Assembly: GCF_010119935.1 (NCBI RefSeq)
Contig: NZ_CP048209.1
Span: forward strand, 5,087,001-5,151,000
Origin: Paenibacillus lycopersici
GTDB taxonomy: Bacteria > Bacillota > Bacilli > Paenibacillales > Paenibacillaceae
DNA: 64,000 nucleotides
Direction of reading: 5' to 3'
Under the pieces are notes generated by a model. The model made no database searches. It was given only the letters and a program-made list of their open reading frames with translations, and was not told where the DNA came from. The position numbers were made by a program, and so were the translations under genes. Below, one piece after another: positions 52,518 through 62,170 of the stretch. Numbering within the stretch: the first letter of the stretch is position 1; the number at the start of each line of letters is the position of its first letter.

Positions 52518-55500
52518 TTACCCTTTCTTCCGATCCGCCAGCTTAAGCAGCACCGTTACGGTCTCCGCCCTGGTGGCAGGATCCGAAGGAGCAAATCGGT
52601 TATTGTTCTTCCCTTGGATGATTCGTTGCTGCTGCACGAACGCGATACTGCCCTTCGCCCATGCCGGAATATCCTTATCGTCCGCAAAGCCGGTTGCGGC
52701 CGTCGCTTCTAGCGATTGGCCAAGCGCTTTGGCGAGGATAACGGCCATCTCCGCGCGCGTAATTTCCGCGTTCGGACGGAACGTCCCGTCTTCGTAGCCA
52801 TTAATCAGCCCGGCCTGCACGGCTTGCGCAACGGCATTCCGCGCCCATGTCCCGATTTGCGCCGAATCCGCGAATGCCGGCCCGGAGACCGCCTCCGCTG
52901 TCGGCTTCAGCGTATTCATCAGCATGACGGCGAACTCGGCGCGCGTCACCGTTGCTTTGGGTCTGAAAGTACCGTCCGGATACCCGTTAACGATCCCCGC
53001 GCTTACGGCTTCCTTGATCTCGGACTCGGCCCAATAGCCGGAGATATCATTGAAGCTCGTGACTGGCTGATCGGGTTTCGTGGCGGGGGCTTCCTCGTTA
53101 ACGGCAAGAACGGCATACTTCGTGAAATGATTAACTTCGACCGAAATATGATTGCCGTCGACTTTCCCTCCCCGCACTTCCACCCATTTCTTGTTCGATT
53201 CGTCATAATAAAACACCGCTGCCCGTTGGTTATCTGCCAAGCCTGCCGGATCGAACGCAAAGGTCAAGGTAACGGGGCTGCTGAAATTCCCCGGGAAATT
53301 CTTGAGCAGTTCGTAGATCGCGCTGACAAGCTTCTCTTGGTCCGTTAGGAGACCTTGCGTTTCTGTAATCTTCTGAATGGTCAGCTTCAGTTCCTGGTCC
53401 GTCGCATTCGCCGGTATGGCGACCGTCAACCCGTTGTCCACGCTCGCTTCGCCCGCTTTGCCTGCCGGAAGCGTTAACTTGCCGTCTGTCGAAGTCACTT
53501 TGTCATCGCCCTGAGACGGAAGGACAACCCCGCCGAATCCGCCGCCTGCACCACCGCCGCCAGCGCCTCCTCCAGCACCGCCGCCTGCACCACCGCCGCC
53601 GGTCTCATCGGCTTGTTCTTGCAAATAAGCTTTCGCAACGATCGAGCTTTCCGCCTTGCCTTCGGTTTGCAGAGAGAGATAGATGCTGCCGCCATTCGCA
53701 ACCAGGTTCGCGACATTAAACGCGACCTCCGTTGAACCCGCTTGCGGCTTCGCCGTGTAGAGGACCTCGCCTTCGCCGGAATAGACGCGCACCGTCTCTC
53801 CGGCTCGCATATTGCTCACTGTGATCGTATCGTTAGCCGTGCCTTCGCGATTGGTAATCTTGATGTCGGCAAGGACCGGCGTTCGGGTCATGCGGTCCAA
53901 GATGGGAACGGCCGTATAGAACGGAGCTTGTTCCCCGTCCGTGTCCGTATACAAGACAGCCACCGTCAAGGCTTGATCGGGAATGGGGGTTCCCTCGGGA
54001 ATCGTCAAGCCGTAGGCGCTCTTCTTGGCATCCACCTCGGCGATGCGGCTTCCTAATAAGCCGTCCTTCCCCGCAAAATACACCTCGTACGCGCTTCCGG
54101 TTCTCTCGGCGGCGGCCGGCAGCCAGGATATCGCGCCGCCGATGGTATCGGGATTCGTATCCGTATCGGTAAAGGCAAGCTGGTTCGGCAGGAACGTCGG
54201 CGTATCCCAGAGACGCGTCTCGCTGTATCCCGTCGAACGTCTGAATACGCCATTGTCATTGACCTTGATATACGCATAGATCGCGATTCGCGTCTGACCG
54301 GATTGGGGATAGAGACCATGGATGTCATAGTAGTACAACCCGTCTTCCAAATCCTCATGGTTGACTTGTCCGAGCTCCACGCCCAGCTCCTTGTTATCGT
54401 TCATGTAATATAAAATATAATGATCGATCTCGTCATCGTTCGCGGCAGGCTCGAAGGCTACGAAGCCGGATACCAGCCCCGCTTGGTTATCGTAATCAAT
54501 GAAGACCGCGTTCTCCGGCGTGAACGAATCCATGTAGGATTCAAGCGCGTCGATCGAAGCAAACTTATACGCTTCTTTCATGCCGGAGGCTTCCGTGTAG
54601 AAAGGGTCTTGATTCCCCCGGACGACATATACCGCGCCGTCGGCATCCATATCGACTAAACCGACCTCGAACGGCAAATCGAACAACTTGACCGCGGAAG
54701 CGCTGTCGTATACGGCGTACTGGGTAAAAGCGTAAGCGCCTTTCGCGTAAATCACCTGGTCCGGGAACGTCGCAAGCAATTGCGGAGTCGGACCCGCGCT
54801 GAATTTCTTGGTTCCCGCATAGATCGCGTCGCCGTCGATAAACAAGGTTCGCGTGCTGTACTCCAAACTGCTTACCAGATTATGCACCGCATAAGGAGCT
54901 TGAAGCTCGATGCCATACAAACTGTTATCGTCGGTTGCGTACAGCATCCCTTTGTCCGGCGCCAGCGCAATATGATTGAATCGCAAATCGAAGAAGCCGC
55001 TCCTAATCTCCGTCACCTCTTGCGATTCGGCCGAATAGACGCTCAGCGTGTTGGCCGAACTGGAAAGGTCGGTAGAGGTGAAGAAGACCAGGTCTCCATA
55101 AACGGCTATCTCCTGCGGTACCCGACCCGGCAACTGGGCCGCCGCAGAACTTGCATGGTCGGCAGCGTTCACGACGCCGATCGACGACGAGCCGTTATTC
55201 GCCGAATAGAGCTTGCCGTCGGACAACGCGATAGCGACCGGCTTGGAGCCGAGGTACGACTCGTTCTCTACCGACATCGTGTCCTTGTTGATTGTCAGCA
55301 GCGTATTATCCGTCGACACGGCATAGAGATTGTTGTTGTCCGACACCCATCGCGTAATCGGACTGCGCAATTCCAGATGGTTTCCCGCCGAAGCATGACC
55401 GCCATACGAAAGCGCCGGAAGCTCGACGCTTTGCTTGGAGACGGTTTGATACGAATAGGTGTACACGTTCTGTTCCGAGTCCATCGCCGCCAACGCCGAC

Positions 55501-56366
55501 TCTTGGGGCAGATCGGCCAATATCCGATACGTCTCTTTGTCATACACATGCCTGTTGGTCACGATCACGCGCTCTCGCACCTGCAGGATGCTATCGAAGT
55601 GAGATTCCGTAAAGGCCGCATACATGCCGCGGACGACCGCCAGGTTCGATGCGTCGAACCGGCGCGAGCCATAATAGACATCGTCATCCTGTGCTATAAT
55701 AGATCCGCCGAATTGATAGCCGCCCGCCTCGATCTGGGATGCAACCCGCGAGGTATCCGCCAAATCCAGGGCCATGAATGCATGACTGGCCAAATAAAGC
55801 AGATTCTTCGGCTTGTCGACCGCCAAGTCGGCGACATACGGAAGGTCAGGCGGCAGCGCGATCGCGCTTTCGCTGTCCGAGGTCAAGTCGTACTGCATGA
55901 CGGACGCATTGGGGGATCCGGATAGATAGTAAATGTATTGATCATCCTTCGTCAGCCGGTTCACCGCTCCCCCCGTTTCTAACGTTCGTTCAATTGTCCC
56001 GGTCGCAATATCGACGACTTTGATTTGATCGGCGCCATCCAAGCCGACGTAAATTTTTCCTTGCTCCACGATCATATCCGTCGGACCCGAACCGATATCG
56101 ATCGTCTTCTGGAGCGTCATGTCGCTGTAGCGAATGAACAGCAATTGATTCTCCCCATGCGCCAGAGCGAAAATATAGCCCGTAGCTTCATCCATTTCCC
56201 AAGCCGTCAATTCCTTGCCCGGAATCGATAGAGCGGCACTCGGCGTCGTTCCTTCTTGAGGCGCCGCGGATGCGACGCCGCTCGACGCATTCGGCGTAAC
56301 CAATAATTGAAGCAATAGTGCCAACGCTGCCATCATGCTAATCAGTCTTCGATATGAGATTGACAT
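52518..56366 (-). CDS. S-layer-homology-anchored surface protein with beta-propeller
   Basis: 1282 residues, exported and cell-wall-anchored. Signal peptide at 1-34. An N-terminal YVTN/WD-like beta-propeller region spans roughly 45-600 (repeated DMIVEQGKIYVGLDGADQIK-type blades). Fibronectin-like modules lie at about 640-910, a Gly-rich linker near 920-945, a ZU5-like module near 960-1080, and three SLH domains at about 1104-1282 (ISGYWAESEIKEA; NGYPDGTFRPKATVTRAEFA; NGYEDGTFRPNAEITRAEMA). SLH domains bind pyruvylated wall polymers. The propeller probably binds a carbohydrate or protein; no enzymatic site is seen. Confidence 0.9.
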   Translation of the reverse strand: MSISYRRLISMMAALALLLQLLVTPNASSGVASAAPQEGTTPSAALSIPGKELTAWEMDEATGYIFALAHGENQLLFIRYSDMTLQKTIDIGSGPTDMIVEQGKIYVGLDGADQIKVVDIATGTIERTLETGGAVNRLTKDDQYIYYLSGSPNASVMQYDLTSDSESAIALPPDLPYVADLAVDKPKNLLYLASHAFMALDLADTSRVASQIEAGGYQFGGSIIAQDDDVYYGSRRFDASNLAVVRGMYAAFTESHFDSILQVRERVIVTNRHVYDKETYRILADLPQESALAAMDSEQNVYTYSYQTVSKQSVELPALSYGGHASAGNHLELRSPITRWVSDNNNLYAVSTDNTLLTINKDTMSVENESYLGSKPVAIALSDGKLYSANNGSSSIGVVNAADHASSAAAQLPGRVPQEIAVYGDLVFFTSTDLSSSANTLSVYSAESQEVTEIRSGFFDLRFNHIALAPDKGMLYATDDNSLYGIELQAPYAVHNLVSSLEYSTRTLFIDGDAIYAGTKKFSAGPTPQLLATFPDQVIYAKGAYAFTQYAVYDSASAVKLFDLPFEVGLVDMDADGAVYVVRGNQDPFYTEASGMKEAYKFASIDALESYMDSFTPENAVFIDYDNQAGLVSGFVAFEPAANDDEIDHYILYYMNDNKELGVELGQVNHEDLEDGLYYYDIHGLYPQSGQTRIAIYAYIKVNDNGVFRRSTGYSETRLWDTPTFLPNQLAFTDTDTNPDTIGGAISWLPAAAERTGSAYEVYFAGKDGLLGSRIAEVDAKKSAYGLTIPEGTPIPDQALTVAVLYTDTDGEQAPFYTAVPILDRMTRTPVLADIKITNREGTANDTITVSNMRAGETVRVYSGEGEVLYTAKPQAGSTEVAFNVANLVANGGSIYLSLQTEGKAESSIVAKAYLQEQADETGGGGAGGGAGGGAGGGGAGGGFGGVVLPSQGDDKVTSTDGKLTLPAGKAGEASVDNGLTVAIPANATDQELKLTIQKITETQGLLTDQEKLVSAIYELLKNFPGNFSSPVTLTFAFDPAGLADNQRAAVFYYDESNKKWVEVRGGKVDGNHISVEVNHFTKYAVLAVNEEAPATKPDQPVTSFNDISGYWAESEIKEAVSAGIVNGYPDGTFRPKATVTRAEFAVMLMNTLKPTAEAVSGPAFADSAQIGTWARNAVAQAVQAGLINGYEDGTFRPNAEITRAEMAVILAKALGQSLEATAATGFADDKDIPAWAKGSIAFVQQQRIIQGKNNNRFAPSDPATRAETVTVLLKLADRKKG

Positions 56367-56573
56367 AACCGTTCTAACACCCCTCAGGCGAAATTGGACA
56401 GTATCTCCATAATTTGATAAATATTCTTGCTTTTACGCTAAAATCCTGCGCTTCATTCTTGTTTTAATGTAAAGCTGTACATCCCGCTCCCATTCCGAAT
56501 AATCCGCCTTGCAACTGGGCAAAAAAAGGGGTATCGCACGTCATTCCCAGCGTAAGGACAGGTTGCTACGAGC

Positions 56574-57938
56574 ATGTGGAAATCCATTCGAAATCGGATC
56601 GAGAAGCTCTCTCCGGCCCAGGCCATGACCGGGTATTACTTGATCGCCGTCACCTTGTCGATCGCGCTCTTCAGCCTCCCCGCCGTGCGCAGGCCCGGCG
56701 TAGACGTGACGTTCTTCGATACCGTCTTCACGGCCGTCAGCGTCGTCAGCGATACCGGGTTAGGCGTATTCAACATTGCGGACACGTACAGTACGTTCGG
56801 CTATTTCGTCATTATTGTGGTCCTGCAGTTCGGGGGTATCGGCATCATGGCGATGAGCACGTTCTTTTGGCTGCTCCTCGGGCGGAGAATCGGACTGCGC
56901 GAACGCCGTCTCATTATGGTGGACAACAATCAGTTCGCGCTCTCCGGGCTCGTGAAGCTGGTCATCGAGATTTTGCGGATTACGATGCTCGCCCAATTGC
57001 TCGGAGCCGTCATCCTGAGCGTCCGCTTCCTGCGCTATTACGACACGTGGGAGGAAGCGGCCATGCAGGGCTTGTTCGCGGCGGTCAGCGCAACGACCAA
57101 CGCCGGCATGGACATTACGGGACAGTCCCTCATTCCGTACGCGGGCGACTACTTCGTGCAGCTCGTCACGGTGATCCTGATCGTTTTCGGCGCAATCGGA
57201 TTCCCGGTGCTGATCGAAATCAAAACTTACTTCGCCAGCAGGCGAATGAAGCTAAGGCCCCCATACCGCTTCTCCTTGTTCACGAAGCTGTCGACGTCCA
57301 CCTACTTCATCCTGCTCGCGGCCGGAACGATACTCATCTGGCTGTTCGAGCAGTCCGGCTTCTTGCAGGGCAAAGCATGGCATGCCGGTTTCTTCTATGC
57401 CTTCTTCCAGGCCGCTACGACGAGGAGCGCCGGCCTGACGACGATGGATATTAACGAGTTCACGATTCCGACGCTGCTGCTCATGAGCTTCCTGATGTTT
57501 ATCGGCGGATCGCCCAATTCCGTAGGCGGCGGGATCCGGACGACGACCTTCGCGCTGAACCTCCTGTTCCTGATCCATTTCATCAGAGGGAGCCGTTCGA
57601 TCAAGGTGTTCAAGCGGGAGCTGCATCCGGACGATGTGTTAAAATCTTTCGCTATCTCGCTGCTCGCCGTCATCATGTGCGCCGTCTCGATTATCGCCAT
57701 CTGCGTCGTCGATCAGCAGCATCCCCTCGTGGCCGTCGTGCTCGAGGTGTGCTCCGCCTTCGGGACCGTCGGCCTGTCCACCGGCATTACGCCGGACCTG
57801 AGCCCGTTCTCGCAAACCATTCTAATGGTGCTCATGTTCCTCGGACGCATCGGGCTTACGAGCTGCCTCTACCTCATCGGCGGCGGTCTGAGGAATCCGC
57901 GATACCGTTATGCGATGGAAAGGGTGATTACGGGGTAA
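56574..57938 (+). CDS. KtrB/TrkH-type potassium transporter
   Basis: 454 residues with four M1-P-M2 repeats. The four filter regions with the required glycine are SVVSDTGLGVFN, SATTNAGMDITG, TTRSAGLTTMD and SAFGTVGLSTGIT. Length and hydrophobicity fit KtrB rather than the longer TrkH. The regulatory RCK subunit KtrA is not encoded nearby. It stands alone, divergent from the SLH gene across 207 bp in which no riboswitch or clear promoter was recognised. Confidence 0.92.
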   Translation: MWKSIRNRIEKLSPAQAMTGYYLIAVTLSIALFSLPAVRRPGVDVTFFDTVFTAVSVVSDTGLGVFNIADTYSTFGYFVIIVVLQFGGIGIMAMSTFFWLLLGRRIGLRERRLIMVDNNQFALSGLVKLVIEILRITMLAQLLGAVILSVRFLRYYDTWEEAAMQGLFAAVSATTNAGMDITGQSLIPYAGDYFVQLVTVILIVFGAIGFPVLIEIKTYFASRRMKLRPPYRFSLFTKLSTSTYFILLAAGTILIWLFEQSGFLQGKAWHAGFFYAFFQAATTRSAGLTTMDINEFTIPTLLLMSFLMFIGGSPNSVGGGIRTTTFALNLLFLIHFIRGSRSIKVFKRELHPDDVLKSFAISLLAVIMCAVSIIAICVVDQQHPLVAVVLEVCSAFGTVGLSTGITPDLSPFSQTILMVLMFLGRIGLTSCLYLIGGGLRNPRYRYAMERVITG

Positions 57939-57972
57939 TGCGGGCGGACGAGCGACTCCGACAACACAAAAA

Positions 57973-57999
57973 AGCCCAAGGCGCAAACGCCTTGGGCTT
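57973..57999. terminator. Bidirectional terminator
   Basis: AGCCCAAGGCG pairs with CGCCTTGGGCT around CAAA. On the minus strand it is followed by TTTTTTG, so it best terminates the oxidoreductase gene; on the plus strand it follows the potassium transporter. Confidence 0.88.
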
Positions 58000-58011
58000 C
58001 CGTTGTCATTC

Positions 58012-59091
58012 CTATTCGAAGTAAACTGCTTTGCCTGTTTGGGACGATTCGTAGATCGCTTCAAGAATTTCGGAAACGACGAGCGCTTGCTCCGGTTTCA
58101 CGAACGTTTCTTTGTCGTTCAATACGGCATCGATCCACCATGCAGCTTCAAGCACTTCGGCTGTTTCGCTTGCGCCTTCGTAGAAAGCTACGCCGCCGCT
58201 GTTCAGCTCGATGTTCTTCACGTACAGACGGCTGTTTTGCTCGCCGTTGATGCGAAGGCCGTTCTTCATGTCGGCGCCGGCTTTCGTACCGCTCAGGGAT
58301 ACTTTCGCCTCGTCGATATCAAGGGAGTTCAGCGCCCAGCTGGATTCAAGGATTACGGTAGCGCCATTCTTGAATGTGATCATTGCGAACGCGGAATCTT
58401 CAACCGTGAATTTCGCCGGATCCCACGGACCCCATGCGTTAGCGGCATTCTCGGTTTGGGACAGCTTGTGGTACGCGCGGCCAAGCACGACGGCCGGCTC
58501 GTAGTTGTTCATCATCCAGAGGACGAGGTCAAGCGCATGCGTGCCGATATCGATCAACGGGCCGCCGCCTTGTTTCTCTTCGTCCAGGAATACGCCCCAA
58601 GTCGGAACGGCACGGCGACGGATCGCGTGTGCTTTTGCAAAGTAGATTTCGCCCAGTTCGCCTGCATCGCAAGCTTCTTTCAGGTAGCGGCTGTCCGCAC
58701 GGTAGCGGTTGTTGTAGCCGATGCTGAGTTTTTTGCCCGTACGCTTAGCAACTTCGAGCATTTTGCGAGCGTCAGCGGCTGTCTTAGCCATTGGCTTCTC
58801 GCAAAGCACGTGCTTGCCGGCTTCCAGCGCGTCGATGGAGATGACCGCGTGGGAATCGTTAGGCGTGCAAACGTGAATGACGTCGATGGAAGCGTCCTTC
58901 AGCAGTTCTTTATAGTCAGCGTAAACTTTTGCGTCTTCAGTGCCATATTTCGCCTTTGCTTGCTCGGCTTTCTCAACGATGATATCGCAGAAAGCTACGA
59001 TTTCGGCTTCCTTCACTTGCGCCAAGCTAGGAAGATGTTTGCCGTTCGCGATACCGCCGCAGCCGATAATACCTACGCGTGCCTTTGCCAT
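58012..59091 (-). CDS. Gfo/Idh/MocA-family NAD(P)-dependent dehydrogenase
   Basis: 359 residues. Rossmann motif VGIIGCGGIANGKHLPSL, the family lysine in CEKPMAKTA, and substrate-site stretch PLIDIGTHALDLVLWMMNN. The start at 59091 has GGAGGT ten bases upstream; the frame opens 36 codons earlier but non-homologously. It is divergent from an AraC-type regulator. Codon use looks slightly less GC-rich than in neighbours, possibly reflecting high expression. The substrate is unknown. Confidence 0.88.
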   Translation of the reverse strand: MAKARVGIIGCGGIANGKHLPSLAQVKEAEIVAFCDIIVEKAEQAKAKYGTEDAKVYADYKELLKDASIDVIHVCTPNDSHAVISIDALEAGKHVLCEKPMAKTAADARKMLEVAKRTGKKLSIGYNNRYRADSRYLKEACDAGELGEIYFAKAHAIRRRAVPTWGVFLDEEKQGGGPLIDIGTHALDLVLWMMNNYEPAVVLGRAYHKLSQTENAANAWGPWDPAKFTVEDSAFAMITFKNGATVILESSWALNSLDIDEAKVSLSGTKAGADMKNGLRINGEQNSRLYVKNIELNSGGVAFYEGASETAEVLEAAWWIDAVLNDKETFVKPEQALVVSEILEAIYESSQTGKAVYFE

Positions 59092-59261
59092 TAAATTTCT
59101 ACCTCCATAAGTCGGGAAATGATATAATTTGTAGTATGCGCGTCGACGGCGGACTGACGGGCGTTCGAAGCCGCTGCTTCGATTGCCTGCATTCCGCATA
59201 TGAAGCGTACAAGCCGAGGCTCGGATGCTGCATGTCTATCAACAGATCAACGCATGCTAGA

Positions 59262-59290
59262 TTTAGTATAGAGCAATAACCATCGATAAT
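59262..59290 (+). promoter_or_regulatory. Possible promoter of the AraC-type regulator
   Basis: TTTAGT (59262-59267), 17 bp and GATAAT (59285-59290). A moderate match to SigA. No operator was recognised in the 255-bp divergent region. Confidence 0.4.
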
Positions 59291-59346
59291 GATAGGCGCT
59301 TTAATGGCCTGCTTTTATGTGATTTTGCTGTCGAAGGGATGGTACC

Positions 59347-60216
59347 GTGGAATTCTACAATGAGAAGGTCGTTTATGAAAATCCGCTGTTGTCGATCAAA
59401 GTGTTTCAGTCCCAGCGCCACAACGACTTGTTCATCAATTGGCACTATCACAGAGAGATCGAGCTGCTGCTCGTTCTGAACGGCGAGCTTGACGTCAATA
59501 TTGAGGAAGACGCCGTCCGACTGCAAAGCGGCGACATCGCCCTGATCGGTTCCAAGCAGCTGCACCGCGACCGTAGCTTGAGCAGTCCGCTCGATTACAT
59601 CGTGCTGCAATTCGACCTGGAGCAGTTCATCGACCAGAGCTCCATGCCGTACATGCGGTTCTTCTCGGAGACGAAGAATCCGCTGAGCCGGGCGAATTAC
59701 ATTTTCCAGGAGAATGACAAGGCCCGTGCCGAAGCCGCGTCCTGCATCCAATCCATCCTCCAGGAAGTGACGACGAAGCAGAACGGCTACGAGCTCGCCG
59801 TCAGCATGCTGATCAAGCAGCTGCTGCTGCTGCTCATCCGCAACGACGAGAAGCGGGTGCTGACCGATCACGAGGACTTCGACCGCGCCCGTCTGCGCGG
59901 CGTGCTCGATTACGTCGAAGAGCATCTGACCGACCGCATTCAGGTCGAAGAAGTATCGAAGCTGGCGAATATGAGCTATTACTACTTCGTGAAATTTTTC
60001 AAGAAAGCGATCGGCCTGTCGTTCACCGAGTACGTCAATTACCGCAAAATCAAATGGGCGGAGCGCATCCTGCTCACGAAGGATCTCAGCATCTCGGAGG
60101 TCGGCGACCGGATCGGCATGCCGAACATGGCGCATTTCTACAAAATGTTCAAAAAGTACAACGACTGCTCGCCGAAGCAGTTTCAGAAAAAAATGCTGGA
60201 GTGGAACCGGGCCTGA
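59347..60216 (+). CDS. AraC-family transcriptional regulator
   Basis: 289 residues with an N-terminal cupin-like ligand domain (WHYHREIELLLVLNGELDV; LQSGDIALIGSKQLH) and a C-terminal double helix-turn-helix (IQVEEVSKLANMSYYYFVKF; ISEVGDRIGMPNMAHFYKMF). GTG start with AAGGG upstream. It is divergent from a Gfo/Idh/MocA dehydrogenase, its likely target. The inducer is probably a sugar. Confidence 0.9.
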   Translation: MEFYNEKVVYENPLLSIKVFQSQRHNDLFINWHYHREIELLLVLNGELDVNIEEDAVRLQSGDIALIGSKQLHRDRSLSSPLDYIVLQFDLEQFIDQSSMPYMRFFSETKNPLSRANYIFQENDKARAEAASCIQSILQEVTTKQNGYELAVSMLIKQLLLLLIRNDEKRVLTDHEDFDRARLRGVLDYVEEHLTDRIQVEEVSKLANMSYYYFVKFFKKAIGLSFTEYVNYRKIKWAERILLTKDLSISEVGDRIGMPNMAHFYKMFKKYNDCSPKQFQKKMLEWNRA

Positions 60217-60348
60217 CAGACCGAACCGACGGAACAGACGGAACCGCAATTAAGGTTGGATGGCACCAGTCGGGCGCCTCCAGTTGAACGGCATCCAGTA
60301 AAACGACATCCAGTTGGATGACAACATTCGGACGTCGGATGGCATCCT

Positions 60349-60388
60349 GTCTTACGTATCCAGTCTTACGTATCCGGTCTTACGTATC
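60349..60388. repeat. 14-bp tandem repeat
   Basis: GTCTTACGTATC occurs at 60349, 60363 and 60377. It lies in a 232-bp gap between convergent genes that also has scattered ATCCAGT repeats. Nothing else was seen there. Confidence 0.75.
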
Positions 60389-60448
60389 GCGCCGGACTTG
60401 TCCGGTTCGACCCGCCGCCGGTCACTCCCAGCCGCGCCAGCGGCTTGC

Positions 60449-61213
60449 TTACGAGAACGTCCGCCGCATGAACGCCAGACCGGCCTCGAATTCCTGCTCC
60501 GGCTCGACGACCGAGCATTCCGCCGAGATCATGCCCGCGTAGCCGCTTGCCTTCAATTGGGCGGCAAACGCTTCGTACGGATACTGCCCCGTTCCGGGCG
60601 AGAGCCGGCCCGTGTCGGCCAGATGGATATGCGCCAGCCAATCCCGGTTTCTTACGATCGTATCCAGTGCCTCGTTCTCTTCGTCCATGTGGTAGAAGTC
60701 GGCCAGGACGCGAATGGCGGAACGGTTGACCTGCTTCGCGAGCGCGACGCCCTCGTCGACGCTGTTGATGAAGTTCGTCTCCTTCTTGTTCAGCGGCTCC
60801 AGGGCCAGCGTCAGTCCGGCGTCCGTGAAATCATCCGCGATCCATTCCAGCGTGCGAAGCAGCTGCTCCTCGCCTCTTGCCTGCTCCCAGCCTTCCGGCA
60901 CATGGCGCGAGCGTCCGCTTCCGAGCACGACGGTCCGCGCTCCGATCCGATGCAGCGTTTCGGCCGCCGCATGAATGTATTTCCTCGTGCGTTCCTCGTC
61001 CCTCTCGGGACCGACCAGCTTCAAATCTCCGGGAAAGAATACGTTGAATACGCTTGCAGGAAGCGGACTTTCCAAATACGCCGGCAGCGCTTCGCGGCAT
61101 GCCGCCGCGTCCTCGAGCTGCAGCGCGACGACCGCGCACTCGATATAATCGAAACCGAGCTTGTGCAGCAGCCCCGCGTCCTCGATGCCCCTGCACCATC
61201 CATAAGAAATCAT
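60449..61213 (-). CDS. Sugar phosphate isomerase/epimerase-like TIM-barrel protein
   Basis: 254 residues of the xylose-isomerase-like fold. Likely metal-ligand regions are LALEPLNKKETNFINS, LADFYHMDEE, HIHLADTGR and the C-terminal MISAECS. These resemble the hydroxypyruvate-isomerase/tagatose-epimerase branch. GGAGGT lies about nine bases before the ATG. It is convergent with the AraC regulator. The substrate is unknown. Confidence 0.85.
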   Translation of the reverse strand: MISYGWCRGIEDAGLLHKLGFDYIECAVVALQLEDAAACREALPAYLESPLPASVFNVFFPGDLKLVGPERDEERTRKYIHAAAETLHRIGARTVVLGSGRSRHVPEGWEQARGEEQLLRTLEWIADDFTDAGLTLALEPLNKKETNFINSVDEGVALAKQVNRSAIRVLADFYHMDEENEALDTIVRNRDWLAHIHLADTGRLSPGTGQYPYEAFAAQLKASGYAGMISAECSVVEPEQEFEAGLAFMRRTFS

Positions 61214-61317
61214 GCCCCAGCACCTCCAAGAGTATGTACATGGCGAAATGTTTGCTTTTCATAGAGACTGTACCATTTTTTCGCGCCGGGCAACAGAACA
61301 AATTTGTACTTGCGCCT

Positions 61318-61650
61318 GATTCAAATTCCTGCCCCAGGGAAGGAAGGAGCTACGAATTCCTGCGTTCGGGAAGGAATTCTCGGGATTTCGCGGTGTGGAG
61401 CTATGAATTTCTCCCACTGGGAAGGAATTCTCGGGATTTCGCGGTGTGGAGCTACGAATTCCTGCCTTCGGGAAGGAATTCTCGGGATTTCGCGGTGTGG
61501 AGCTACGAATTCCTGCCTTCGGGAAGGAATTCTCGGGATTTCGCGGTGAGGAGCTACGAATTCCTGCCTACGGGAAGGATTTCGCTACCCTTTGCTCCAC
61601 GTGAGGCTGCGAATTCCTACCTCTGGGAAGGATTTCGCGGCGTTTCACGA
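61318..61650. repeat. 51-bp tandem repeat array C
   Basis: Four near-identical units of GAGCTACGAATTCCTGCC, then TTCGGGAAGGAATTCTCGGG, then ATTTCGCGGTGTG, at 51-bp steps (CGGGATTTC at 61381, 61432, 61483, 61534), with a degenerate unit before and two after. GAATTCCT and AGGAATTC within a unit can pair. The last units change into array D without a gap. Open frames across it are not genes. Confidence 0.93.
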
Positions 61651-61654
61651 TCGT

Positions 61655-62160
61655 CTTCGGCGGGCAAAGTTGCCCAAATGACAACTTTTCCGACACTTTT
61701 GCAGGTCTACGGCGGGGAAAGCTGCCCGAATGGCAACTTTTCCGACACTTTTGTCGGTCTGCGACGGGCAAAGTTGCCCGAATGGCAACTTTACCGACTA
61801 CTTTTGTAGGTCTTCGGCAGGAAAAGTTGCCCGAATGGCAACTTTTCCGACACTTTTGTCGGTCTGCGACGGGCAAAGTTGCCCGAATGGCAACTTTACC
61901 GACTACTTTTGTAGGTCCTCGGCAGGAAAAGTTGCCCGAATGACAACTTTTCCGACACTTTTGTCGGTCTGCGACGGGCAAAGTTGCCCGAATAGCAACT
62001 TTACCGACACTTTTGCCGGTCTGCGGCGGATAAAGTTGCCCGCATGGCAACTTTATCGACACTTTTGCCGGCCCTTGGCAGATAAAGCTGCCCGCATGGC
62101 AACTTTACCGGCATTTTTGCCGGTCTGCGGCGGGAAAAGTTGCCCGAATGGCAACTTTTT
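61655..62160. repeat. 52-bp tandem repeat array D with two hairpins per unit
   Basis: Ten units with AAAGTTGCC at 61666, 61718, 61770, 61823, 61875, 61928, 61980, 62032, 62084 and 62136. AAAGTTGCC pairs with GGCAACTTT around CGAAT. A second stem CCGACA/TGTCGG (or CCGGCA/TGCCGG) follows. In the middle units the spacing alternates 53 and 52, giving a 105-bp higher-order dimer. Confidence 0.95.
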
Positions 62161-62170
62161 CTTTTCTACA

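Noticed and set aside
56367..56573. A c-di-AMP (ydaO) or similar riboswitch before the KtrB-type gene.
   Set aside because: The 207-bp divergent gap lacks the ydaO consensus elements and a terminator-like expression platform.
61054..61809. A 251-codon plus-strand frame across the isomerase 5' end and arrays C/D.
   Set aside because: It runs antisense to a recognisable gene and then through repeats; no supporting start signal.
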